64,000 nucleotides of DNA from Devosia crocina (GCF_900116545.1 NZ_FPCK01000001.1:744001-808000), one strand, 5' to 3'. Counted from the first letter of the stretch, positions 48,284 through 57,814 are shown. Notes: a model not told the origin generated them from the letters alone. A program made the numbers and translations.

Positions 48284-48442
48284 CTAAATCCGTCCCATAA
48301 GGACAAGGATCAGCACGATAACCAGAACCACACCCAGGATGCCGGAGGGGCCATAACCGAAGCCGCGGGAATAACCCCAGCTCGGCAATGCACCGATCAG
48401 CAGCAGGATGAGAATGATGATAAGAATTGTACCAAGCGTCAT
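48284..48442 (-). CDS. DUF3309-type small membrane protein
   Basis: The minus strand encodes 52 residues: a first helix MTLGTILIIILILLLIGALP, a SWGYSRGFGYGPSG turn, and a second helix ending VLMGRI. This is the DUF3309 pattern, common as tiny stress-related membrane proteins in alphaproteobacteria. AGGAGG precedes the ATG. It lies 66 bases downstream of the 55-aa membrane-protein gene and has no GGAAC box of its own, so it may be read from the promoter at 48737-48762. Confidence 0.88.
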   Translation of the reverse strand: MTLGTILIIILILLLIGALPSWGYSRGFGYGPSGILGVVLVIVLILVLMGRI

Positions 48443-48508
48443 GTAACCCTCCTAAGACCCCAGCTACGCGACCTTTCGACCCTGGCCGCGCGCTTTCAAT
48501 TGGTCATG

Positions 48509-48676
48509 TCACAGCAGTGCAATGAGCAGGCCCGTCGCGATCGCAAGGATCAAGGAAGCGGGGATCAGTGCCTTGGCCACATCTGCATAATGGGTCGTGC
48601 CGTCATAGGATTCGCCTGACCAGACTGCAGTGGTGCGGCCAGCGTTCTCGAATGCCCTGATTTCAGCCTGAGTCAT
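48509..48676 (-). CDS. Small single-helix membrane protein of unknown function
   Basis: The ATG at 48676 has an excellent ribosome site (GGAGG, 6 bases away) and gives 55 residues. The N-terminal half is polar (MTQAEIRAFENAGRTT...), and the C-terminal half is one hydrophobic helix (IPASLILAIATGLLIALL). I do not recognise a family. A longer frame to 48733 exists but lacks such a site. The exact EcfG promoter upstream suggests that it is a general-stress gene. Confidence 0.75.
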   Translation of the reverse strand: MTQAEIRAFENAGRTTAVWSGESYDGTTHYADVAKALIPASLILAIATGLLIALL

Positions 48677-48736
48677 TTTTGCCTCCAGCGCCCTTGAAAG
48701 GGCTATGGTCAATGCCCCGAGGGGCAGTGCCATGAG

Positions 48737-48762
48737 AACGGAGGTGCCCCGGATTTGGTTCC
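48737..48762 (-). promoter_or_regulatory. EcfG-type promoter of the 55-aa membrane-protein gene
   Basis: On the minus strand GGAAC (48762-48758) and CGTT (48740-48737) are separated by exactly 17 bases. It lies in the gap after the transglutaminase stop, 60 bases before the ATG at 48676. Confidence 0.78.
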
Positions 48763-48777
48763 AGGGGCGCTAGGGGC

Positions 48778-49656
48778 TCACTCTACGGTGATCACATCGA
48801 CCGATTGGCGGGTTTCGTGGGAACCATAGGTACGCAGAACGCCGACGATCGGAGATATGTCGGCATAGTCGCGTCCGTGGCCGATGGCGATGTGGTCCGG
48901 CCCCGCGACCATGGCATTGGTGGGATCGAACTCGACCCAGCCCAAATGTGCCCCGCACCAGGCGCGCACCCATGCATGCATGGCATCTGCACCCTCGAGC
49001 CGCGGCTGACCTGCTGGCGGCAGAGTCCGTAAAAATCCCGAGACATAGCCCGCGGGAATGCCGAGACCCCGTAGCCCGGCGATCATCACATGGGCAAAAT
49101 CCTGGCATACGCCCCGCCTCAGCGCGAAGGCCTCCGCAGGCTTGGTTTCAACATCGGTAGCGCTCGGATCGTATTCAAAATCGCGGTGGATAGCGCGGCA
49201 GAGGTCGAGGGCCGCCGCGTAAACCGAGAGGGAACTTTTGGTCGCATCTGCACCATAAGCGGTGATCTCCGGCACGATCTGAACGCGTGGCGAGGCGGCA
49301 AGAAAATGCTGGGGGCTGTCCGGTTCGACCGACCAGTAGCGCGTTATTTCGAGGGCGAGCTGCTCCCGTGTGGCCGAGCGCGCCTCCGATCGCTCCGTCT
49401 CTTCCACCACTACCCGCGCCGCGAGGCGCACTTCGAGCTTGGCATGCGGCTCCACGAAAGTGATGTCGCTGACCGCATTGCCGAAGAAATCGATAAAGCT
49501 AGTCTCACGGTGCGGTGCGGGAGAAAAGGATAGCGATGAGGCGACCACCCTTTGCACCCCCGGAATAGTGCAGGGGGCAACCCTGATGTGGTGGCGGCCC
49601 CCATGCACGGGCGCGTCGTAGTCATAGCTGAGCGTGAGGCGAATATCGTACAGCAT
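48778..49656 (-). CDS. Transglutaminase-like cysteine peptidase family protein
   Basis: A 292-residue protein with an N-terminal bacterial transglutaminase domain (about 1-100, starting MLYDIRLTLSYDYDAPV) and a catalytic core with Cys184 (RRGVCQDFAH), His227 (DAMHAWVRAW) and Asp244 (EFDPTNAM), a complete triad. No signal peptide or membrane helix is visible, so it should be cytoplasmic. Such proteins may cleave or form amide bonds. It is the last gene of a three-gene minus-strand cluster, 7 bases after the ATP-grasp gene, and should act with it on the same unknown substrate. Confidence 0.9.
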   Translation of the reverse strand: MLYDIRLTLSYDYDAPVHGGRHHIRVAPCTIPGVQRVVASSLSFSPAPHRETSFIDFFGNAVSDITFVEPHAKLEVRLAARVVVEETERSEARSATREQLALEITRYWSVEPDSPQHFLAASPRVQIVPEITAYGADATKSSLSVYAAALDLCRAIHRDFEYDPSATDVETKPAEAFALRRGVCQDFAHVMIAGLRGLGIPAGYVSGFLRTLPPAGQPRLEGADAMHAWVRAWCGAHLGWVEFDPTNAMVAGPDHIAIGHGRDYADISPIVGVLRTYGSHETRQSVDVITVE

Positions 49657-49663
49657 GAAGCGC

Positions 49664-52075
49664 TCAGGTGAAGTAATGGGCTGCGATCAGGCTGGCGAGA
49701 AGCCCGGTCTCGGCTGCGATATCATCAAGGACATCCGGCGTCACCTCTTCGGGTTCAGCGATCTTGAGGCGCGTCTGAAGTTGCAGCGCGGCCTTGGCAA
49801 CGGCGGATAGCTGACCGTCCCTCACGCCACCTGGCAGGGCTTCGAGCTGCGTGCGCAACTCAGAGAGCTGGAAAAGCGCCGATCGCGGATTGAGCGGATC
49901 TAGGATCAGCAGATCCACCGCGCTCTGCGTGCCTGCGGTTACCGAATAGCGGCGTCGGTGCGACATGACGCTGTCGCCGATCTCGAGCAGCATTTCGAGA
50001 GAGCCATCCGGGGCATCCTCGTGCGTGAGCCAGCCAGTGATGCGGGCGATCTGCAGGGCGCGCTCGATACGGCGGCCCATCTCCAGAAAGCGCCAGCCGG
50101 CGAACCGATACATGTTTTCGTGCACGAGGCCAGAGAAGCCGGCAAGCTTTCGCAGGAGCACCGTCATGGCGCGCGTGGAATCGTCACCAATGCGAATGCG
50201 GCTGGCAAAGCGCTGAGCCGTCTTCTGCATGTCGTTGAGCGCCAGCCACCCATCCGGGGAGAAGCGGTCGCGGATCTGGCTGGCACTGTGAACGGCGCTG
50301 TCGATCGAGCGCAAGAGACCTTGCGGCATGGGCTCGGTGGCATCGATATCGATGGTTTCGAGAAACTCGGAACAGCGGGTGAGGATCGGCAGATCGGGCT
50401 TGGAGAGTTCGGCAAGGCGAGCATTGTAAGCGCGCAGAATGCGCAAGGTCGCTTCGCAGCGCTCAGCATAGCGGCCAAGCCAAAGGAGGTTGTCGGCTGC
50501 CCGGCTCGGCAAGCTGCCGGGAGCATTGCGGATCAGCCTCTCCCCTTCCTGAGGCAATAGGGAAACCTGCTCGACAGGTGCCGAGGAAACTACCCAGACA
50601 TCGGCGGCCTGTCCGCCGCGCTGCATGGCGAGCGCGGTCGTATCCGGCGTGGAGCCGACCCTGGCAAAGCCGCCGGGCATGAGGGTCCAGCCGTTTTCGG
50701 TTCGCGAGGCAAAGACGCGCAGGGTGATGGGCCGGGGTTCGAGCTGGCCAGCGACATAGACGGGAGCAGTCGACAGGCGCACCGGCTCCTGACCGACATA
50801 GTCCTTGCCATGGCTTTCGATCCGCGCCTTGAGCTGCGCTTTCTGTGCCGGAGTCATGCTGGCGCCCAGCACCGTGCCGCGCAGATCATCGAAGGGCAGG
50901 GTGGTGGCAAAAGCCGGACCGATCATGAGTGTATCGAAATTGTCGAGCACATAATCGCGCTCGGCCGACTGGCCGCACCACCAGGTGGCGATCTCGGGCA
51001 GGTCGAGGCCGGTTCCGAGAAGGTGCTTGCAGATCCGCGGCAGGAAGGCGGCAAGCGCGCGCGTTTCGAGAATGCCGGTACCCAGAGCATTGATCATCGC
51101 GATCGACCCCGAGCGCACGGCCTCGACCATGCCGGGCGTGCCGATGCGGCTGTCGTAGCGCAATTCCAGCGGATCGACGAAACTTGCATCCATGCGCCGC
51201 CAGAGCACGCTGACTGGCTTGAGCCCGGCCACCGTGCGCACCATGACCTGGCCATCTTCGACCACCAGATCCTCGCCTTCAAGCAGCATCAGGCCAAGAT
51301 ACCGGGCGATATAGGCATGCTCGAAATAGGTCTCGTTGAGCTGGCCAGGAGTAAGAATGCCGACTCGGCCCCCGTCGCGCCTGGCGTGAGCAAACAGGTG
51401 ATCGCGGAAATCGCGGAAAAAGCCGGCGAGCCGCTGGATGTTCATGTCGGCATAGATGTCGGACAGGGCACGCGTGGTGGCGACGCGGTTTTCGAGCGCG
51501 AAGCCGGCGCCCGAAGGCGCCTGGGCGCGATCACCCAGCACCCACCACGCCCCATCCGGGCCGCGCCCGAGTTCGAAGGCGCAGAAGTGAAGGAAATGGC
51601 CGCCAGCCGGCTGCACTCCCACCAGTGGACGCAAGAATTCGTTGTTCTGGGCCACAAGCTCGGGAGGGAGGAGGCCTTCCTGCACCAGACGATTGTCACC
51701 GTAGATATCGGTCACGATCATTTCGAGAAGCTCGGCACGCTGCTTGAGGCCGCTCGAAATGCTGTTCCACTCGTCTTCCGCGATCAGCAGAGGGATGTGA
51801 GCGAGAGGCCAGGCGCGCTCCTTGCCTTCGGCACCGTCATATTTGCGGTAGAAGACCCCGGCATCGCGCAAGTATTGATCTGCCCGCTCGAATCGGGCGG
51901 CAAGTTCGCTCGACCCCAAGTCGTCAAAGGCGGACATCAGCCTGTCCCAGCCGGGGCGCAGGGCTCCGGCGGGATCGATCATCTCGTCTGGCACGCCATC
52001 GAGCAGCCGATATTCCGAGATGATGCTCGCACCATCTAGCGGCAGGCTGCGGCTTTCATGATTCCGCTTCGTCAT
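49664..52075 (-). CDS. Circularly permuted ATP-grasp / alpha-E fusion protein
   Basis: From the ATG at 52075 the product has 803 residues. The first ~480 are the circularly permuted ATP-grasp domain (DUF404/DUF407 type; ERAWPLAHIPLLIAEDEW, LRPLVGVQP, MMLLEGEDLVV-like strands, VLWRRMDASFVDPLELR, NALGTGILE). The C-terminal ~310 are the helical alpha-E domain (DUF403; DNLLWLGRYAERCEATLRILRAY, GRRIERALQIARI). In many genomes these are two genes; here they are fused. Comparative studies of amidoligases predict peptide-bond formation by this ATP-grasp type. The gene begins 4 bases after the upstream stop. Confidence 0.92.
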   Translation of the reverse strand: MTKRNHESRSLPLDGASIISEYRLLDGVPDEMIDPAGALRPGWDRLMSAFDDLGSSELAARFERADQYLRDAGVFYRKYDGAEGKERAWPLAHIPLLIAEDEWNSISSGLKQRAELLEMIVTDIYGDNRLVQEGLLPPELVAQNNEFLRPLVGVQPAGGHFLHFCAFELGRGPDGAWWVLGDRAQAPSGAGFALENRVATTRALSDIYADMNIQRLAGFFRDFRDHLFAHARRDGGRVGILTPGQLNETYFEHAYIARYLGLMLLEGEDLVVEDGQVMVRTVAGLKPVSVLWRRMDASFVDPLELRYDSRIGTPGMVEAVRSGSIAMINALGTGILETRALAAFLPRICKHLLGTGLDLPEIATWWCGQSAERDYVLDNFDTLMIGPAFATTLPFDDLRGTVLGASMTPAQKAQLKARIESHGKDYVGQEPVRLSTAPVYVAGQLEPRPITLRVFASRTENGWTLMPGGFARVGSTPDTTALAMQRGGQAADVWVVSSAPVEQVSLLPQEGERLIRNAPGSLPSRAADNLLWLGRYAERCEATLRILRAYNARLAELSKPDLPILTRCSEFLETIDIDATEPMPQGLLRSIDSAVHSASQIRDRFSPDGWLALNDMQKTAQRFASRIRIGDDSTRAMTVLLRKLAGFSGLVHENMYRFAGWRFLEMGRRIERALQIARITGWLTHEDAPDGSLEMLLEIGDSVMSHRRRYSVTAGTQSAVDLLILDPLNPRSALFQLSELRTQLEALPGGVRDGQLSAVAKAALQLQTRLKIAEPEEVTPDVLDDIAAETGLLASLIAAHYFT

Positions 52076-52079
52076 GAGT

Positions 52080-55000
52080 TCACGTGAAGCGCGGCGGCCG
52101 GCGGAGGTCAAGCGTCAGCGGGAATTCGTCCGACGGCTTTTCGGGGCGTAGCTCATAACCACCCGGGGTATGGTTATGCGGCACGAAACGGGCGAGGCGC
52201 CGCGCCTCGGCTTCATTGCCATTGACCGGAAAGGTTTCGTAGTTCCGCCCGCCTGGATGGGCGACATGGTAGGTGCAGCCGCCCACCGGCCTTGCTGTCC
52301 ATGTGTCGTAGATATCGAAAACAAGTGGCGCGTGTACCGGCATGACCGGATGCATGCCCGAGGCAGGCTGCCAGGCCTTGAAGCGGACGCCGGCGACGGA
52401 AGTTCCTGCAACAGACGTTGCTGTAAGCGGCACGGGGCGCTGATTGCAAAGGACAGCGTAGCGGGACGGATTGGCGGCGGTCAGCTTGACCTGCAGGCGT
52501 TCGACGGAGCTGTCGACATAACGCACCGTGCCACCGATGGCGCCCTGTTCGCCCATAACGTGCCATGGCTCCAGAGCCTGGCGGAGTTCGAGCTTGACCC
52601 CGTCGACCTCCACTTCGCCGCAAAACGGAAAACGGAATTCGAGTTGTGCCTGGAACCAGCCAGGATCGAACGCGAAGCCACTCTGGCGCAGGTTTTCCAG
52701 CATCTGCAGGAAATCCTGCCAGACGTAATGGGGCAACATGAACCGGTCGTGCAGCGTCGTGCCCCAGCGGACAAGGTCGCCGTTAAGCGGCTTATCCCAG
52801 TAGTGGGCAACAAGCGCGCGGATCAGCAATTGCTGGGCGAGGCTCATGCGTGCATTGGGCGGCATTTCGAAGCCGCGGAACTCGACAAGACCGAGGCGGC
52901 CGGTGGGCCCATCGGGGGAAAAGAGCTTGTCGATGCAGATTTCCGAACGGTGTGTGTTGCCGGTGACATCGGTCAACAGATTCCGGAACAGACGATCGAC
53001 GAGCCAGGGCAGGGGTGGTGGTCCCCCGTCCGGGTTCGGCACCTGCGCCATGGCGATCTCAAGCTCGTAAAGGCTGTCGTGGCGCGCCTCGTCGAGCCGC
53101 GGGGCCTGGCTCGTGGGGCCGATGAAGAGGCCGGAAAAGAGGTAGCTCATCGATGGATGGCGCTGCCAATGAAGAATCAGCGAGCGCAATAGATCCGGAC
53201 GGCGCAGGAAAGGGCTGTCATCGGGTGTGGCGCCACCGACAACGACGTGATTGCCGCCGCCGGTGCCGACATGCTTGCCATCGATCATGAACTTGTCCGC
53301 GCCGAGGCGGCTCTGGCGGGCTTCTTCATAGACTGCCGTTGTGGTGGCAACGCAATCGTCCCAGCTCGAAGCGGGATGGATATTTACCTCGATGACGCCC
53401 GGGTCCGGCGCAACGCGGATGACGTTGAGGCGGGGATCGTGCGGGGGTGGGTAGCCTTCTATGTGAACGGGCTTGCCGATCTGGCCGGCTGCAGCTTCGG
53501 TGGCCGCAATCAGCTCGAGATAGTCTTCCAGTGTCGAGACCGGCGGCAGGAACACGCAAAGCCTGCCTTCGCGCACCTCGACGGTCAGGGCGGTGCGGAC
53601 TGTAGCGTCGATTTCGTCAGCGACCTGCTCGTTGATGATCTGGCCACCTGGTGCGGACGTGAAGGCGGTTGTGGGCTGGGCGCGCGCGCCAGCCAGAAGG
53701 GCCGCGGGTTCGGGCAGCGTTGCGCGAGGCACCGCAGGGTCGTCGGGGATCACATGCGGGTAAGCGGTCGGGGGCAGATAGCGCAGGCTGCCGAGTGGCA
53801 GGCGATAGCCGGCAGCGCTGTCGCCGGGCACAAGATAAAGCTTGCCCCGCCGAGTGCGCCAGTGCTCGGTGATCCAGCGGCGATCCGCGGCTCTGGCGTT
53901 CCAGCGCTGGATAGGCAGCACGAAACCGGTGGGGTTGGTCAGGCCGCGTTCGAACACCTTTGCCATGCGGGCGCGCTCTTCGGCATCGGCGAGCCTTGAA
54001 TTTTCGGGATCCACATTGTCCGGAAGGCTGGCCTCGCGGAGCAGCCATTCGGCAGGATCCTCATAAGCTGCGGCGACGGTGTCCGCTGTTACGCCAATGT
54101 TTTGGGCGATGGCGCGTGTCAGTGCCTCGGCATCGGCGGGGGAGACGTCGTAGTGGGTGCCTTCGCGTGCGATGAGGCGCTCGTCGCTCCAGACCGGACG
54201 GCCATCTACCCGCCAGAAGAGTGAAAACGTCCAGCGGGGCAGGCTTTCTCCGGGGTACCACTTGCCCTGTCCGTGGTGCAGCATGCCCTTGGGTGCGAAG
54301 CGGCTTCTCAGGCGCCGGATCAGGTCGTCGGCGAGGCGGCGCTTGGTGGGGCCGACGGCTCCGGCGTTCCATTCGTCGGCTTCGAAGTCGTCGATGGAGA
54401 CGAACGTGGGCTCGCCACCCATGGTCAGACGAACGTCCTCAGCCTTCAGCTTAGAATCTACCTTACGGCCTAAGTCGTTGAGCCGGCTCCAGCTTTCGTC
54501 TGAGAAGGGCTTGGTGATGCGTGGATGTTCGGCCACCCTTGTCACCTTCATGTCGAAGGCGAAGTCGACTTCGGCGAAAGTAGCAGTGCCGGAAATCGGG
54601 GCCGCATTGCGGTAATGCGGGGTGGCAGCGAGGGGAATGTGGCTCTCTCCGGTGAGCAATCCGGAGGTTGGGTCGAGCCCGATCCAGCCGGCGCCGGGGA
54701 GATAAACTTCGCACCAGGCGTGAAGGTCGGTGAAGTCGTGGCTGGTGCCGGTTGGGCCGTCGAGGGAGACGAGGTCGGGCTTGAGCTGGATCAGGTAGCC
54801 GGACACGAAGCGGGCGGCAAAACCGAGGTGGCGCAAGGCGTTAACAAGGAGCCAGCTGGAATCGCGGCAGGAGCCCTTGCCGTGGGTGAGGGTTTCTTCG
54901 GGCGAATAGACACCGGGCTCCATGCGGACGATGTAGTCTATCCTTTGTTGAACCAGCGTATTCAGCTTGGTTACGAAGTTGACGGTGTTGCGGGGTCGCT

Positions 55001-55406
55001 GGTCAACGCCTGAAAGGAAAGTCTTGAGGACAGGTCCGAGCGCTTCTGGCTGGCGATAGACCGCAAGATCGGCGACGATTTCATCGGGATATTGGAATGG
55101 CCAGGTTTCGGCGCTCTCCTCGACAAAGAAGTCGAAGGGGTTGTAAACGGTCATGTCGGCAACCAGGTCAACTTCGATCTTGAGCTCGGTTACGGGCTCG
55201 GGAAAGACGAAGCGAGTCAAGAAGTTGCCGTAAGGGTCCTGCTGCGTATTGACAAAATGCAGTTGTGGCGTGACCCGGAGCGAGTGGCTGATGACTTTTG
55301 TCTTGGAGTGCGGAGCGGGCTGGAGCCGAATGATTTGCGGAGCCAGAATGACGGGGCGGTCATACTGATAATGCGTCAGGTGATATATTGCGGCTTTGAT
55401 CGACAT
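52080..55406 (-). CDS. Large transglutaminase plus DUF2126 putative amidoligase protein
   Basis: A 1108-residue protein with three parts. Residues 1-100 are the transglutaminase N-terminal domain; 140-260 hold the catalytic core with Cys180 (GKGSCRDSSW), His229 (DLHAWCEVY) and Asp245 (GLDPTSG); from about 300 to the end lies DUF2126, annotated as a putative amidoligase with a glutamine-synthetase-like fold (HVGTGGGNHVVVGG near 690, VEFRGFEMPPNARM near 850). One protein therefore combines a probable amide-bond hydrolase with a probable ATP-dependent ligase. It leads the three-gene cluster. Substrate and product are unknown. Confidence 0.92.
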   Translation of the reverse strand: MSIKAAIYHLTHYQYDRPVILAPQIIRLQPAPHSKTKVISHSLRVTPQLHFVNTQQDPYGNFLTRFVFPEPVTELKIEVDLVADMTVYNPFDFFVEESAETWPFQYPDEIVADLAVYRQPEALGPVLKTFLSGVDQRPRNTVNFVTKLNTLVQQRIDYIVRMEPGVYSPEETLTHGKGSCRDSSWLLVNALRHLGFAARFVSGYLIQLKPDLVSLDGPTGTSHDFTDLHAWCEVYLPGAGWIGLDPTSGLLTGESHIPLAATPHYRNAAPISGTATFAEVDFAFDMKVTRVAEHPRITKPFSDESWSRLNDLGRKVDSKLKAEDVRLTMGGEPTFVSIDDFEADEWNAGAVGPTKRRLADDLIRRLRSRFAPKGMLHHGQGKWYPGESLPRWTFSLFWRVDGRPVWSDERLIAREGTHYDVSPADAEALTRAIAQNIGVTADTVAAAYEDPAEWLLREASLPDNVDPENSRLADAEERARMAKVFERGLTNPTGFVLPIQRWNARAADRRWITEHWRTRRGKLYLVPGDSAAGYRLPLGSLRYLPPTAYPHVIPDDPAVPRATLPEPAALLAGARAQPTTAFTSAPGGQIINEQVADEIDATVRTALTVEVREGRLCVFLPPVSTLEDYLELIAATEAAAGQIGKPVHIEGYPPPHDPRLNVIRVAPDPGVIEVNIHPASSWDDCVATTTAVYEEARQSRLGADKFMIDGKHVGTGGGNHVVVGGATPDDSPFLRRPDLLRSLILHWQRHPSMSYLFSGLFIGPTSQAPRLDEARHDSLYELEIAMAQVPNPDGGPPPLPWLVDRLFRNLLTDVTGNTHRSEICIDKLFSPDGPTGRLGLVEFRGFEMPPNARMSLAQQLLIRALVAHYWDKPLNGDLVRWGTTLHDRFMLPHYVWQDFLQMLENLRQSGFAFDPGWFQAQLEFRFPFCGEVEVDGVKLELRQALEPWHVMGEQGAIGGTVRYVDSSVERLQVKLTAANPSRYAVLCNQRPVPLTATSVAGTSVAGVRFKAWQPASGMHPVMPVHAPLVFDIYDTWTARPVGGCTYHVAHPGGRNYETFPVNGNEAEARRLARFVPHNHTPGGYELRPEKPSDEFPLTLDLRRPPRFT

Positions 55407-55507
55407 TCGGCGGCGTCGCTCGTTCCATGGCCACAGTCTTCAGCTTCCCATTTGCAGCTTATCGGCGTTCGAAACGCTTGAACAGATGCTGAAGTGCTAG
55501 CATCTGG

Positions 55508-56278
55508 TTAGCCTTTGGCGGCTCCAAACGACATTTTGCTGACAGCCATGCGGATATCGCGCTCGGTATCGCGCAGATGCATTCGCATGGCATCGGCCGC
55601 GGCGCGTCCATTGCCGTCGCGAATGCAATCGAGGATGCGCTGGTGCGCGATGATGGTGTCCCTAGGCGTGTTGCCGCGGAAGGCGTGACCGCGCTGGCTG
55701 ATGAAGAGACTATCCCGCATCGGCGAGGCCATGGCCTCGAACAGATAGCCAAGAACGCGATTGCCGCTGGCAAGGGCAACAGCTTCGTGAAAGCCGAAAT
55801 CGAATTGGTGGAAGCGCGCTTCGGCGGCTTCGTCGGCGAAGTCGGCACCGGCGGGGGTGCAGTCGAGCATGCCGTGGAGCGCGTTTTCGATCGCAACGAT
55901 GCCGGCGCGGTTGGCACGCTTGGCAGCAAGGGTGGCAGACTGAACTTCGAGCGAGAGGCGGACCTCCACGAGATCGAACAGGCCCTTGGGGTCTGTGCGG
56001 ATGATGGAGGTCAGGAAATCGGTGAAAGCGGATCCGTCCGGCTCGCGCACCACCGCCTTGCGGCCGCGCGAGAGTTCGAGCAGGCCGCGGCCGGCCAGGA
56101 GCTTCACCGCTTCACGGATGGTGAGGCGGCTGACCGCATAGCGTTCGGCCAGTTCAGCTTCGCTGGGAAGGGTCTGGCCGGGCACCAGCTCGCCCAGAAT
56201 CAGTTTCGCCAGGTCGTCGGCGACAGCGCTCGCGGCGCTGCCACTATCGCTGCGCCCTTCTCCCGCAAGACCAGTCAC
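55508..56278 (-). CDS. GntR-family (FadR/FCD subfamily) regulator divergent from chvE
   Basis: A 256-residue protein from a GTG at 56278 directly preceded by GGAGGAG. The winged helix spans about 20-85 (LAKLILGELVPGQTLPSEAELAERYAVSRLTIREAVKLLAGRG); the FCD effector domain spans about 100-235 with metal-type ligands (FDFGFHEAVALASGN, IIAHQRILDCI). A perfect palindrome lies 10 bases upstream of the start (56288-56304), which suggests autoregulation and control of chvE-gguAB. Sugar or sugar-acid effector is inferred from context. Confidence 0.92.
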   Translation of the reverse strand: MTGLAGEGRSDSGSAASAVADDLAKLILGELVPGQTLPSEAELAERYAVSRLTIREAVKLLAGRGLLELSRGRKAVVREPDGSAFTDFLTSIIRTDPKGLFDLVEVRLSLEVQSATLAAKRANRAGIVAIENALHGMLDCTPAGADFADEAAEARFHQFDFGFHEAVALASGNRVLGYLFEAMASPMRDSLFISQRGHAFRGNTPRDTIIAHQRILDCIRDGNGRAAADAMRMHLRDTERDIRMAVSKMSFGAAKG

Positions 56279-56715
56279 GTCTCCTCCAAGGTATCAGATA
56301 CCTTTGGCGCCGCCGGACCGTTTTTTGGTGCCTTGATGGCGCAAGATTACTCCCCGTCCGGCCGGGAGCCTTGATCGACGCCTCGGTCATAAGTGCGGGA
56401 AATTGGGGTTTGTACGCCTATTACCTTATCTTCGACAATCGAAAAAATATGCGTGATCCACACAGCCATGCTTTACACTCATATCTGATTATCCTAATTT
56501 CGGCGGGTTATCCGGGGAGGGTCAACGGGCGGCGATCAAGCCGCTACGCAGGAGGACTTCACGCAGTTCCAGTGCAGCTTGCAGGCGCAAGGCCGGCAGG
56601 CAGGCGCAGTGCGTCTGGTGGACGGCTCCGCCGGTGCGCGAGGGACGAGTGGCCTGGCCGCCCAGGGTAACGACGAACATATCAATCACCTCGAAAAAAC
56701 TTAGGGAGTCGAGAC
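56279..56715. other. Divergent control region between the GntR gene and chvE
   Basis: This 437-base gap contains the palindrome at 56288-56304 next to the regulator gene. Further on, TTTACA (56472-56477) and TAATTT (56495-56500), 17 bases apart, form a weak candidate promoter toward chvE. The section 56500-56700 is G/C-rich with no convincing gene; a 99-codon open frame there lacks a ribosome site and has a random composition. Confidence 0.5.
56288..56304. promoter_or_regulatory. Perfect palindromic operator for the GntR regulator
   Basis: AAGGTATC (56288-56295) and GATACCTT (56297-56304) are perfect reverse complements around one base. Sites of this size and symmetry are usual for FadR-subfamily proteins. 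It overlaps the leader of the regulator gene immediately upstream of its ribosome site, so binding would block its own transcription. Confidence 0.7.
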
Positions 56716-57792
56716 GTGAAGGTTCTGAAATCAATTGCGACGCTGGTTGCCGTCGGTGCCCTGATGGCTTCCGCGGCCACCAGCGTGTTCGCCCAGGACA
56801 AGGGCCAGATCGGCATCGCCATGCCTACGCAGTCTTCGCTCCGCTGGATCTCGGACGGCAACGAGCTCAAGGCCGCCCTGGAAGAAAAGGGCTACACCGT
56901 CGACCTGCAATATGCAGAAGACGACATCCCGAACCAGCTCGCACAGATCGAAAATATGGTGACCAAGGGCGTCAAGGCCCTCGTGATCGCCTCGATCGAT
57001 GGCACCACGCTAAGCGCCGTGCTGCAGCAGGCCGCCGACCAGGACATCAAGGTCATCGCCTATGACCGTCTGATCCGTGAATCGGGCAATGTCGACTACT
57101 ATACCACCTTCGACAACTTCCAGGTCGGCGTGCTGCAGGCCAATTCGCTGGTCCAGGGGCTCGAAGAGCGCTTTGCCGACACCAAGCCATGGAATGTCGA
57201 GCTCTTTGGCGGCTCGCCGGACGACAACAACGCCTTCTTCTTCTATGACGGCGCAATGAGCGTGCTGCAGCCGATGATCGACGCTGGCGACATCGTCATC
57301 AAGTCCGGTCAGCAGGGCATGGAAACCGTTGGTACGCTGCGTTGGGACGGTGCCGTAGCCCAGGCACGCATGGACAATATCCTGTCGGCCAACTACTCGG
57401 ACGGCAGCCGTGTCGATGGCGTGCTGGCTCCTTATGATGGTCTCTCGCGCGGCATCATCTCCTCGCTCCGTGGCGTGGGCTATGGCTCGGGCGATCTCGA
57501 ATGGCCTGTGATCACCGGTCAGGACGCAGAAGCTCCGTCGGTGAAGGCGATCATTTCGGGCGAACAGTATTCGACCGTCTACAAGGACACCCGTGAACTG
57601 GCACGCGTCACTGCCGACCTCGTCGACACCGTGGTTTCGGGCGGCACGCCGGAAGGTCTCGACACCGAGACCTATGACAATGGCGTCAAGGTCGTGCCGT
57701 CTGTGCTCCTCACCCCGTACTCGGTCGACCTGACCAACTACCAGGAACTGGTCGTCGACTCGGGCTACATCAGCGCGGAAGAACTCCAGTAA
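56716..57792 (+). CDS. chvE: Multiple-sugar ABC transporter binding protein ChvE
   Basis: The GTG at 56716 (TAGGGAG upstream) gives 358 residues with a Sec signal ending in SVFAQ. The mature protein has the D-xylose/ChvE pattern: [70 protein letters not shown], and [26 protein letters not shown]. ChvE binds monosaccharides such as galactose, glucose, arabinose and xylose, and in Agrobacterium also helps sugar-dependent signalling with VirA. It leads the transporter operon and is followed by a hairpin. Confidence 0.94.
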   Translation: MKVLKSIATLVAVGALMASAATSVFAQDKGQIGIAMPTQSSLRWISDGNELKAALEEKGYTVDLQYAEDDIPNQLAQIENMVTKGVKALVIASIDGTTLSAVLQQAADQDIKVIAYDRLIRESGNVDYYTTFDNFQVGVLQANSLVQGLEERFADTKPWNVELFGGSPDDNNAFFFYDGAMSVLQPMIDAGDIVIKSGQQGMETVGTLRWDGAVAQARMDNILSANYSDGSRVDGVLAPYDGLSRGIISSLRGVGYGSGDLEWPVITGQDAEAPSVKAIISGEQYSTVYKDTRELARVTADLVDTVVSGGTPEGLDTETYDNGVKVVPSVLLTPYSVDLTNYQELVVDSGYISAEELQ

Positions 57793-57814
57793 GCCTTTGG
57801 GCTGAACGCGATCG

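Noticed and set aside
56371..56670. A 99-codon open frame before chvE
   Set aside because: It has no ribosome site, runs through the control region and has no recognisable sequence character.
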